Assembly (NCBI GenBank): GCA_021803035.1
Contig: JAJZME010000058.1
Coordinates: 19,460-83,459 of the forward strand
Direction of reading: 5' to 3'
Length of the DNA: 64,000 nucleotides
From: Acidobacteriota bacterium
GTDB lineage: Bacteria; Acidobacteriota; Terriglobia; Terriglobales; Acidobacteriaceae
The notes under the pieces were generated by a model. The model did no database searches. It was not told the DNA's origin and saw only the letters and a program-made list of their open reading frames with translations. Below are positions 39,454 to 48,804 of this stretch, in pieces. Both the position numbers and the translations under genes were made by a program. Numbering within the stretch: position 1 is the first letter of the stretch; each line of letters begins with the position of its first letter.

Positions 39454-40116
39454 GAAGCCTCCGATCTTCGAGAAGCGGCCCGGGGCTGGAGACAGCTGGT
39501 CCGCGTTGATACCCGGGCTGGCAGGAACCCCGGACAAATGGTCAAGTCGACCCGACAGATGCATAATAATTTACTGCCGTCGTGTCCGGATCTGTGCCGG
39601 CAGCCAGTGTCTGCCGCCCGTCATCGCCGGGCACCGGAAGGAGAGGTTTTTCTCCTTCATCAGCCATCCTCCCTCGGGACCGGGTAGGCAAGGACTGCTG
39701 GCAGGCTGCGCGTAGGCAGTCCTAAACGTAGCCCCCCACAACGCTGGCGAGTCCCTTCAGATTTCGGTTCATGGGCCTCTCATTCTTTCTCGGGTTGAGG
39801 GTCTCTCTTTTTTGTGAACAGAAGCGCTATAGTTCTGTTCCCGCATAGGCAGCCCTCGGCCGCGCGAATCCCGGAATCAACCGATTGCCGCCAGCCGCGG
39901 ACAGCATCGCAAGAATATATGAATGCCTGACGAACGAAAGATGAACGTTTGGTTAATGGGCAACCTACTTGCGAAAAGAGCCATGCGGTTGAAGAAAGGG
40001 GAGCATTGGAGGTTGCTCCCAGTGGAGGCGTAGCTTAACGGCAAGGAACACTTATAGAGAATCCGGAATTGGCCTCCTCAAACGGGGTCTGCGCCGCCCA
40101 GCGCGCCAGTTAAGGC

Positions 40117-40560
40117 GGATCGATAGCCCGCACCGCGCTGGAGAAAAGCCCGAATTGCCTGGCTACGCGACAGGTCGCCGCGTTCTCGCAGGTTTGACCC
40201 ACCGCATCCCCGAAGCGCTTGCTAAACGGCGCCTTTGAGAGCAGCAACGGTGCCTTTTCCGCCTCACACCGCGATCCGGGCAACGCACCCGGTACAGCTC
40301 CACGATCATCGTGGTACGGTACTGCGACCAGGGTAGAGCGTGCACCTCGCACTCATCACTCATAGCTGGCGACCTCCTTCTCCACCAGCTTGCCGCAGCC
40401 CGAACAGACCAACTGCTTGTTGGCTCGCCGGCGCCGCACCCAAAGCTTCAGTCGCTTGCTGCGTTCGTCAATTTCAGACCGGTACACCTTGTACCCTTTG
40501 GGGGTCACGGAGTCCAATCCGGACAATGCTTCTGGAATAGGCAGGCATAGAATGCCCCGA
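40117..40560 (-). pseudogene. ISL3-family-like transposase N-terminal remnant (frame-disrupted)
   Basis: Minus frames read CSGCGKLVEKE then LPWSQYRTTMIVELYRVRCPDRGV then EKAPLLLSKAPFSKRFGDAVGQTCENAATCRVARQFGLFSSAVRAID. Confidence 0.65.
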
Positions 40561-40582
40561 CACCCCTGTTCATCAACTCCAA

Positions 40583-41776
40583 TTACCAGGCATAGGTGGC
40601 TTCAATCGTTGGGGGTCCGGTCTTTCCATTGATTACGCTGAGCTTAAGGACGACCTCAATGTTTTTATTCCCTAACTTAGGCCCCAATCGCGCCTGCAAA
40701 GTTTGCATGTATTGAGGGCTTGTGACGAACTGAGTTGCAGCCTGTGTTCCGTTCCGTCCAAGTCCGGCCAGCACCACGGTCCATCCGTCGATAGCACGGT
40801 CATGGAACCGTGCGACTAATGCGTAATCGTTGGCGTTGGAGTAAGGTAGAGATTCGTTACGCTGCCAACGCAGTTGTGGCTGCGATTGGTCGACAATAGC
40901 TTCTTGTGTCCCAGGGAGGAAGTGGAACCTTAAAGGCTGCGTCAACCGTAAGGTCCATGAGGTGTTGTAGGCGCCCAGTAACACGACGGTATGACCGCGC
41001 AGAGCGGCTAAAGTCGTAGAAGCCGACGGTACCACGTGAATCGAGGAGCCGAAGCGTGTGACGGTGTCGCCAATTTGTGCGATCGCACTGGAAATTTGCA
41101 TGGACGTGAATGAGTAGTCAGCATTCTTATCAGCGGTTATTACCCCGGAGTAATTACCACTTTTGAAGACCACTCCTCCCGTGCAAATCAGCATCGAATG
41201 CTGACCCTTCAAAACCGGGGCCCAGAATTCTCGCACGGGATTACGGGATAAGACGGCGGCGTGGCTGCGCCACCAGAAAGCCGCAACGAACACCACGAAA
41301 ATTGAAAGGGTAGCGATCACAGCGCGCGGATTGACCAGGACGGGCTTCGAACGATTACGCAGCTGCTTTTCTTCCTTCGTTTCGCTCACGGCCGTAGCAC
41401 TTAGTTTGCGATGAAACTCGGGAATATAGGATCCGGGAGGCAGGAGAATGCGGACATCGGAGGCGGTTTCCGATTCCGAGTAGTAAAGCAGCAGCCGCTT
41501 GCGAACCTCACTTGCTGTATAGCGAACCACCGTATCGGAGCTTGGTTCGTAAGTCAGCGGGCGGCCGAAGACCTCGGTTCCCAAGGTACGTTCCTTAAGC
41601 TGGTCAACTTTGCCTTCAAGCGTCTTCTCAACAACGTATCTCAGGAGGGCGGGGTAACGCTTGCTATTGCGGAATTGCGGGCTGTTCAGGATCTCTTGCA
41701 ACGCACCGAGAACCGCATCCCGCTCTTCTTGAGATTGTGGATGCCAGATCTCCGCGGCTCCATGATCCTTATCCAT
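40583..41776 (-). CDS. Hypothetical protein with conserved N-terminal domain and one TM helix
   Basis: EEILNSPQFRNSKRYPALLRYVVEKTLEGKVDQLKERTLGTEVFGRPLTYEPSSDTVVRYTASEVRKRLLLYY followed by TM. Confidence 0.7.
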   Translation of the reverse strand: MDKDHGAAEIWHPQSQEERDAVLGALQEILNSPQFRNSKRYPALLRYVVEKTLEGKVDQLKERTLGTEVFGRPLTYEPSSDTVVRYTASEVRKRLLLYYSESETASDVRILLPPGSYIPEFHRKLSATAVSETKEEKQLRNRSKPVLVNPRAVIATLSIFVVFVAAFWWRSHAAVLSRNPVREFWAPVLKGQHSMLICTGGVVFKSGNYSGVITADKNADYSFTSMQISSAIAQIGDTVTRFGSSIHVVPSASTTLAALRGHTVVLLGAYNTSWTLRLTQPLRFHFLPGTQEAIVDQSQPQLRWQRNESLPYSNANDYALVARFHDRAIDGWTVVLAGLGRNGTQAATQFVTSPQYMQTLQARLGPKLGNKNIEVVLKLSVINGKTGPPTIEATYAW

Positions 41777-42280
41777 TGCCGCCAAAGCCCCTCATGAAGT
41801 ATGAAGTATATAGAGATCTTAGCCAGACAGATTGAGAGTACGCAAGGGAAAGTCGCCTGCTGATTTCGGCCTTAGCATTGGGTGATGTCTCCAGCGCCTG
41901 GCTGCGCCGTAATGGGTAGCAGTATGCTCTCCGGGATTGGTGCATGATCGGACAGGCGAAGGCCGCTATTGCAATCATTCGTTTTCCCGGAGATTCCAGC
42001 GGCCGGCCATGGTTCTTCCGGCGGCGCATTGTGGGCGAGTGAGCGCCACCTGCCGTGGCAGAAGCACCCACCGAGCCGGCCCCAAAGCGATTCACCCAGG
42101 GTGGTATCGCGGCCTTGTGCCCGGCAGAAAGGCTATGCCCGGTACTCCTGGTGGCATTGTGCACTCGATGTCTGTCCTTCGCCGGGATTATAGAAGAGCG
42201 ATTCTAGGGAATACAAGATGGTTTGACACCGGGGCCAAAGCCGGCGTGGGGCAGGTGGGATGAGGGCCGGTCGAGTCCTC

Positions 42281-42380
42281 TGACGGTTGCAATCTGTTAG
42301 TCACCGACCTGCCCTATGTCTGTATCGCACTGTTTTTGTAAGCAAATCCAGCCCTTTGACAGTTGCAATCTGTTAGTCAC
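42281..42380. repeat. Two 24-bp direct repeats TGAC(G/A)GTTGCAATCTGTTAGTCAC
   Basis: 42281-42304 and 42357-42380, one mismatch, upstream of GH2 gene. Confidence 0.85.
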
Positions 42381-42429
42381 TTGCCAATTGTGGATGAGTT
42401 TTGCATAAAAAGGTTTGCGAGTGTATGGA

Positions 42430-44937
42430 ATGAGTGCCACTGGGGAAAAGCCGCGCTGGTCGCGCAGGCAATTTTTAAAGTCCATGGCCGCTGGGGCGGC
42501 AGTTGCACAGAACGCCTCGCCATTGCGCGCTTCGGTGGTGCGCTCTCTTCTTGCTGACCCGGAACAATCCGGAGCTGTGCATCCGCTGGATGACGGGTGG
42601 GACTACTACGAGGGGCCGCTGGCCGGGCCATGGGAAGTCTGGCAGGGGCAAATCGCGACATGGGAAGCGGTCTCACTGCCGCATTGCTTTAACCACCACG
42701 ATGGCTGCGACCCCGACAAGCCCTATTACCGCGGTCACGGCTGGTATCGCAAGCAGATGCGCGCGGCAAATCCGCTCACGAACGGGCGTACACTGCTGCA
42801 CTTTGAAGGCTCCGGGCAGACCTCGCACGTTTTTGTGGGCAAGACGCTGGTGGGTACGCACATTGGCGGCTATGATGAGTACGTATTTGACATTACCGAC
42901 GTTCTGGCCGCCGCCGATCCCTACGCCCGCAAGGGCGCCGTCGCTCTTGCTGTTCTCTGCGACAACTCCGAGGATCTCGAACGCCCGCCGTCGGACCTGA
43001 GCGACTTCAGCCTTTACGGCGGACTCTACCGGCACGCGCATCTGGTGTATGTGCCGGCCGTCTCGCTCGAGTGCGTTCACATTGCACCCGCATTTGCGCC
43101 CGGTTCACCGGCTCAAGTTAGCGTGCGCGCGCGGCTTTATAACCCCGCGCAATTCAAAGGCGGCGTTACGCTGGCCATCGCAGTGGCCGATCCCGCGGGC
43201 AAAACTGCTTTTCATGCGGAAAAGACCCTGCCCGCCTGGGCTGGGGAGACGGAGATTGCCTCCTTTCCGATTGCTTCGCCGGCGCTGTGGGCGCCCGCGC
43301 ATCCGCATCTCTACACCTGCCACGTCCGCCTCACGACCGATCATGGCGTAAGCGAATCCAGGGAGCGCTTCGGCATCCGCCACACCGAATTCGTCGTCAA
43401 CGGCCCCTTCAAGCTGAACGGCGAGCGGCTGTTGCTGCGCGGCACCCAGCGCCACATGGACCACGCCAACTTCGCCGCCGCGCAGCCGGACGAGTTGATT
43501 CGCATCGAAATGAGGCTGATGAAGGAGATGGGCGCCAACTTCGTGCGCCTGGCCCATTATCAGCAAACCCGCCTGGTCCTCGATCTGTGCGACGAGCTCG
43601 GCCTTCTGGTTTGGGAAGAAGCGCCCTGGTGCCGCTCCGGCATCGGCGATGAAAAGTGGCAACAAACCACGCTGGGCATGCTCCGCAACATGATCGATCA
43701 GCACTTCAACCACCCCGCCGTGCTCATGTGGAGCCTGGGCAACGAAGACGACTGGCCCGGCGAGTATCCATCGATGGATCACGCCGCCATTCGCGCCTTC
43801 ATGCAGCGCATGAACGGCCTGGCGCACGCGCTCGATCCCTCGCGCTTCACGGCCTTCCGCCGTTGCGACTTCGCCCGCGACATCCCCGACGTCTACTCGC
43901 CCTCCATCTGGGCCGGCTGGTACGGCGGCCTCTACACCGAATATCTGCAAGCGCTGGAGACACAACGCACGCGCGTCAAGCGCTTCATGCACATCGAGTG
44001 GGGCGCCGACAGTCACGCTGGCCGCCACTCCGAGGACCCCGATGCCGCGCTGGCGAAGATCTCCGACACCGCCCGCACCGACGAGCACGGCCTGGCCTAC
44101 CTGCCCACCGGCGGCGCGCCCCGTGTCTCGCGCGACGGCGACTGGTCGGAAACCTATGCCTGCGATCTCTTCGACTGGTACCTGAAAACGCAGGAGACGC
44201 TGCCATGGCTTACCGGCACGGCGCAATGGATCTTCAAGGACTTCACCACGCCCTTGCGCGTGGAAAATCCCGTGCCGCGCATGAACCAGAAGGGCCTGCT
44301 GCAACGCGACATGACCAAGAAGGAAGGCTACTACGTCTTCCAATCTTATTGGGCCGAAGAGCCGATGGCGCATATCTATGGCCACTCGTGGCCGGTGCGC
44401 TGGGGCGCCGCTGGCGAAGCGCGCATGGTCAAGGTCTACTCCAACTGTCCCACCGCCGAGCTTTTCCTCAACGGCAAATTTGCGGGAGTGCGGCAGCGCG
44501 ACAGCCAGAACTTTCCCGCCGCTGGCCTGCGCTGGATGGTGAACTTTTTGCCCGGCAAGAATCACCTGCGCGTGGTGGCCACCAGGAACGGCACTGTGGT
44601 CGAGGACGAAATCGAACTGGAGTATCAGACAACCAGGTGGGGCGCACCGGCCCGGCTGGTTATTGCCGAGGTTGACCGCGACGCCAAAACAGCCACCGTG
44701 GAGGCAACACTCTACGATGCGAACGGCGTGCTCTGTCTCGATGCCATGAATGTGGTGCGTTTTTCGCTGGCCGGCGCCGGCCGGCTTCTCGACAACATGG
44801 GCACCACAACCGGCTCACGCGTGTTGCAGATGTACAACGGCCGCGCGCGCATCTCCATCGAGCGCGGCGCCGGGCCAGCGACGGTCGGCATCACCAGCGA
44901 GGGCATTGCGCCTGCATTTATAACTATCACTGCTTGA
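42430..44937 (+). CDS. Glycoside hydrolase family 2 (beta-galactosidase/glucuronidase-like), Tat signal
   Basis: RRQFLKSMAAGAAVA; HNHDGCDPDKPYYRGHGWYRKQ, RLAHYQQTRLVLDLCDELGLLVWEEAPW, SLGNEDDW. Confidence 0.9.
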   Translation: MSATGEKPRWSRRQFLKSMAAGAAVAQNASPLRASVVRSLLADPEQSGAVHPLDDGWDYYEGPLAGPWEVWQGQIATWEAVSLPHCFNHHDGCDPDKPYYRGHGWYRKQMRAANPLTNGRTLLHFEGSGQTSHVFVGKTLVGTHIGGYDEYVFDITDVLAAADPYARKGAVALAVLCDNSEDLERPPSDLSDFSLYGGLYRHAHLVYVPAVSLECVHIAPAFAPGSPAQVSVRARLYNPAQFKGGVTLAIAVADPAGKTAFHAEKTLPAWAGETEIASFPIASPALWAPAHPHLYTCHVRLTTDHGVSESRERFGIRHTEFVVNGPFKLNGERLLLRGTQRHMDHANFAAAQPDELIRIEMRLMKEMGANFVRLAHYQQTRLVLDLCDELGLLVWEEAPWCRSGIGDEKWQQTTLGMLRNMIDQHFNHPAVLMWSLGNEDDWPGEYPSMDHAAIRAFMQRMNGLAHALDPSRFTAFRRCDFARDIPDVYSPSIWAGWYGGLYTEYLQALETQRTRVKRFMHIEWGADSHAGRHSEDPDAALAKISDTARTDEHGLAYLPTGGAPRVSRDGDWSETYACDLFDWYLKTQETLPWLTGTAQWIFKDFTTPLRVENPVPRMNQKGLLQRDMTKKEGYYVFQSYWAEEPMAHIYGHSWPVRWGAAGEARMVKVYSNCPTAELFLNGKFAGVRQRDSQNFPAAGLRWMVNFLPGKNHLRVVATRNGTVVEDEIELEYQTTRWGAPARLVIAEVDRDAKTATVEATLYDANGVLCLDAMNVVRFSLAGAGRLLDNMGTTTGSRVLQMYNGRARISIERGAGPATVGITSEGIAPAFITITA

Positions 44938-44952
44938 GGAGTTTCCGCGAAG

Positions 44953-46173
44953 ATGAATCGCCGCGATTTTTGCGTGACCGCCGCCGCTGCTGCTGCTGCC
45001 GCATCGGTACCCCTGCACGCACTGACCGGCGCCACAGCGGCCGCGCCCGGGTCGCTGATTACGGCGCATGAGATCGCGGAGATTGACCGTGGATGGGTCT
45101 TGCGCGCGGCCGACAAATACCTCACCGAGCCGCCCATCACCATCACCGCCTACCACTCACCCCGCAGCCACGGAGGCAAGCATGATTACTTCTCCGAGGG
45201 CGATTACTGGTGGCCCAATCCGAAGGATCCCGGCGGCCCGTACATGCGCCGCGACGGCTACTCCAACCCCGACAACTTCAACTCTGACCGCCAGGCGCTG
45301 ATCCGGCTCAGCCTGCAGGTGCCGGCCTTGATGTCCGCCTATTTAATGACGCGCCAGATGCGCTACGCGCGGCACGCCGCTCTCCATCTGCGCGCCTGGT
45401 TTCTCAACCCCACCACCTTGATGAATCCTTCGCTCACATACGCGCAGGCCATCTACGGCAGAACTTACGGGCGCGGCATCGGCATCATCGACACCATACA
45501 CCTGATTGAAGTCACCCGCGCCGCCCGCCATCTCGACAGAACCGGCGCGCTTACCCCTGCCGAAATCGCCGGCGTCAGGAAGTGGTTTGCCGACTACCTG
45601 AACTGGATGCGCACCTCGAAGAACGGCAGGGACGAGGAAGCGGCCAGGAACAACCACGGATCAAGCTGGGTTGCGCAGGCAGCGGCCTACGCGGCTTACA
45701 CCGGCAACCGCGAGGCCGTCGCCATGTGCCGCAACCGCTTCAGGAGCGCGTTGCTGCCCACACAGCTTGCGCCCAACGGCAGCTTTCCACTGGAGCTCGC
45801 CCGCACCAAGCCTTACAGCTACTCGCTCTTCAACCTCGATGTGCTGGCCATGGTCTGCCAGATCGCATCGTCGCGTGACAGCGCCGCCGACGATCTCTGG
45901 CAGTTCGCGCTGCCCGACGGCGACCACTACCGGAAGGCTGTCGATTTCATGTATCCCTACATCAAGGACAAGAGCAAGTGGCCCTACCGGCAGGACGTGG
46001 AGTATTGGAACGACCTGCCCAACCGCCAACCCAGCCTGTTATTCGCCGGCCTCGCGTACCGCCTGCCCAGGTACATCGCTCTGTGGCGCACATTGCGGCC
46101 CATGCCGAAAACTGCCGAGATCATCCGCAACTTCCCCTGCCGCCAGCCGCTGCTCTGGGTGACGCCGGTTTAG
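44953..46173 (+). CDS. Alginate lyase family protein (secreted)
   Basis: MNRRDFCVTAAAAAAAA signal; GDYWWPNPKDPGGPYMRRDGYSNPDNF, NNHGSSWVAQAAAYAAYTG, LARTKPYSYSLFNLDVL. Confidence 0.88.
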   Translation: MNRRDFCVTAAAAAAAASVPLHALTGATAAAPGSLITAHEIAEIDRGWVLRAADKYLTEPPITITAYHSPRSHGGKHDYFSEGDYWWPNPKDPGGPYMRRDGYSNPDNFNSDRQALIRLSLQVPALMSAYLMTRQMRYARHAALHLRAWFLNPTTLMNPSLTYAQAIYGRTYGRGIGIIDTIHLIEVTRAARHLDRTGALTPAEIAGVRKWFADYLNWMRTSKNGRDEEAARNNHGSSWVAQAAAYAAYTGNREAVAMCRNRFRSALLPTQLAPNGSFPLELARTKPYSYSLFNLDVLAMVCQIASSRDSAADDLWQFALPDGDHYRKAVDFMYPYIKDKSKWPYRQDVEYWNDLPNRQPSLLFAGLAYRLPRYIALWRTLRPMPKTAEIIRNFPCRQPLLWVTPV

Positions 46174-46208
46174 CAAGTGTCCTAGAAATTTGTGGAGGGA
46201 AATAATTG

Positions 46209-48194
46209 ATGCGTCTTGCTCTTGTTCGCGCCAGCGTTGTTCTGGGAATCACCGGGGTCGTGCTTTGCAGCCCCTCCATGCTGACTGCGCAGAAGGTCGG
46301 CAAGAAATCGGCCTCGGCCCATCGCAAGCCCACTTACCTGTTGCAGCAGATGCGCACGCTGCGCTATCAGTTGAAGCCCCAATACATGGGGGTTCACCCG
46401 CGTGTCTACTTCACGGATGCGGAACTGAAGGTGCTGCGCACCCGCGCGCACGGCGTGGACAAGGTCTGGTGGCAGCGCCAGTTGGCCTCCCTGCGCGTTC
46501 TGAAGGGACCGCCGCCCGCGCCGCCGGCGCAGGCGCGGCGCAATCAGAATACGGTGGGCCTGGCCATCGCCGAAGCTGCATTTGCCTACCGCATCCAGGG
46601 CACGCCCCGGATTCTCGCCCTGACCAAAGAGTACATGAATGCCGCTTGCAGCTATCCGGTGTGGGGCTACACCTACGACAAGCCCAACGTCGATCTTGCG
46701 GCGGGACATCTGCTCTACGGCGTGGCTGTTGGCTACGATCTGCTCTACCACGACCTGACGCCGCCGGAGCGCGCAAGGTATCGCGCCTGCATCGCGTTCC
46801 ACGGCCACCTGGTGTATGAGTTCTTTCGTCCCAGGCCCGGGCACAAGTGGACATTCAGCCAGAACCACACGTTTATTCCGATTGCCGGCCTGGGCGTGGC
46901 CGCTTACGCCGTCTACGGCGAAGTACCCGAAGCGGCGCAGTGGGCGGCACTAGCCCGCGCCATCTATAAACGCGTTCTTGAAACCTATTCTCAGGACGGC
47001 TATTACTATGAGGGCGTTGAGTATTGGATCTTCGCAACGCCCTGGCTTATTCACTATCTTGACGCCCTCAAGCATGCCGCCGGCGTTGACCTGTTCAACC
47101 AGTCCGGATTACGGAAAGCCGATCTCTATATGGCTTACAGCATGACTCCGGGTGGCCAGTTGCCCTTCGACTTCGGCGACGTCTACGAAGGCGCAATTAC
47201 GCGTGCGCACCAAGGCTCACCTTATCGCCGCAGCCACCCGAACGGCCATTTCCGCACCAACTACAATCTGCTGTACGATCTTGCCGCACAATTTCACAGC
47301 CCGCAGATTCAGGGAGTTGCAGACTGGTTGCGGAGCCTCGGCCAAACCTCGCAGGAGCCGTGGTGGACGCTGGCATGGCGCGATCCCAATCTGCCCTCCG
47401 AGCCCATGACCAGGCTGAAGCCCTGGCACTGGTTCCACGACCATGATGTGGTGTTCTGGCGCAGCGGCTGGGGCCCGAGCGCCACCGCGATTGCGTTCCG
47501 ATGCGGCCCACCGGAGGGCCATTCGGCGACCGGGTTGATACCCAGGCTGCCTGCCTGGCGCCGCTCGGAAGGCCACAATCATCCCGATATCAACAGCTTC
47601 ATCATCTGGGCTCACGACGCATATCTGACGGGGAATTCGGGCTATGCCGGCGTACCCCGGTCCATCAGCGCCAATACGCTGCTGGTCGATGGCAAAGGCC
47701 AGGGTCATACGGGCGGACACGATGCGTGGAAGGGCTTCCCTTACACGCTCCTGAACAAGGTCCGGATTGTCAAAGCGGTCCTCACCAGCAGCGGTTTCGA
47801 TATTGAAGGCGAAGCAGCCGGAGCTTATGATCCGTCGCTGGGGCTCACCGAATATCAACGTGAACTGAAAATGACCAGCCCGGGGCAAATTGTTGTCGAA
47901 GATCACATCGCCAGCACCAGGCCTGACACATACAGTGAGGTGTTGCACGCAGACCGCGGGATCATCGAGCGCCGGCCTGACGACTTCACTCTGGAAGGCT
48001 ACGGAGGCGCTCTTCAGGCCGATCTCAAGCAACCCAGGAATGTAAGTGAATCCATTGAAAAGAACATGGTCGTGGGGCCGGGCAAGCCGGGCTCGGTCCA
48101 AAAGGGCACATTGGAACAGAGAGGCATGCGGGTGGTCGTCAGCACCAAGCACCCTGTTACCTCAGCCGAGTTCCTATGGAAGCTATCTTTTTAG
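46209..48194 (+). CDS. Heparinase II/III-like polysaccharide lyase family protein
   Basis: HPRVYFTDAELKVLRTRA; FSQNHTFIPIAGLGVAAYAVYG; RRSEGHNHPDINSFIIWAHDAYLTGNSGY. Confidence 0.82.
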   Translation: MRLALVRASVVLGITGVVLCSPSMLTAQKVGKKSASAHRKPTYLLQQMRTLRYQLKPQYMGVHPRVYFTDAELKVLRTRAHGVDKVWWQRQLASLRVLKGPPPAPPAQARRNQNTVGLAIAEAAFAYRIQGTPRILALTKEYMNAACSYPVWGYTYDKPNVDLAAGHLLYGVAVGYDLLYHDLTPPERARYRACIAFHGHLVYEFFRPRPGHKWTFSQNHTFIPIAGLGVAAYAVYGEVPEAAQWAALARAIYKRVLETYSQDGYYYEGVEYWIFATPWLIHYLDALKHAAGVDLFNQSGLRKADLYMAYSMTPGGQLPFDFGDVYEGAITRAHQGSPYRRSHPNGHFRTNYNLLYDLAAQFHSPQIQGVADWLRSLGQTSQEPWWTLAWRDPNLPSEPMTRLKPWHWFHDHDVVFWRSGWGPSATAIAFRCGPPEGHSATGLIPRLPAWRRSEGHNHPDINSFIIWAHDAYLTGNSGYAGVPRSISANTLLVDGKGQGHTGGHDAWKGFPYTLLNKVRIVKAVLTSSGFDIEGEAAGAYDPSLGLTEYQRELKMTSPGQIVVEDHIASTRPDTYSEVLHADRGIIERRPDDFTLEGYGGALQADLKQPRNVSESIEKNMVVGPGKPGSVQKGTLEQRGMRVVVSTKHPVTSAEFLWKLSF

Positions 48195-48572
48195 TCAATA
48201 GACAAGCAAATAACAAACTGCGGGAGTTGGGCTGCTTCTGCGCGGCAATTTCCCGGTCCAGGCAGGCCGGCGCAGCAGAGAGCGCCAAAGCCTGGCGGCG
48301 TGACTCGTTGACCTGGCTGAGGTTATATCCAGACATCCTCTTGAAAGCCTTGAGGTTGGAACTGCATCGCAGCCAGGTTTGACACAAGCGGGCCTTGATT
48401 GCAGGCGGGCAAAAACGCAGCGCGGTCCCGAAATACCTCAGAGTCAAACAGTATGACACTTGCCTAAACCCGGCCCATCATTTCACCATCACAACCGAAT
48501 TCAATCAACCACGCGATGGTCTCTCCGTCGTCCGTAGCTTGACCGCGGGCGCGGAAGAATAACCGCGCAGCT

Positions 48573-48619
48573 CTGGCTGTGATAAGGATCGCAACCGGAG
48601 TGATTTGGATCACAGCCAG
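48573..48619. promoter_or_regulatory. 11-bp perfect inverted repeat CTGGCTGTGAT..ATCACAGCCAG with nested AGTGA-N6-TCACA
   Basis: Arms at 48573-48583 and 48609-48619; CRP-like half at 48599-48614; upstream of TonB receptor. Confidence 0.5.
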
Positions 48620-48804
48620 CTTGACAGCGGGCGCGGAAAATGGCGGGCACCAATCGTGTTTTGTCCTTCCCGTTCGCCGTTCAGCCGAGGCTGGCCATGC
48701 GAGGTTGTGGCTCCTGAAGCAGTCCTGTCGGGACGGCCAGGGACCGCAGAAGTCAACAAAGGAGCTCAAAAAGCAGGCAAGCGGAACATTTCAAAGGAGG
48801 AGTG

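Noticed and set aside
43105-44565. 486-aa minus ORF
   Set aside because: Antisense to GH2
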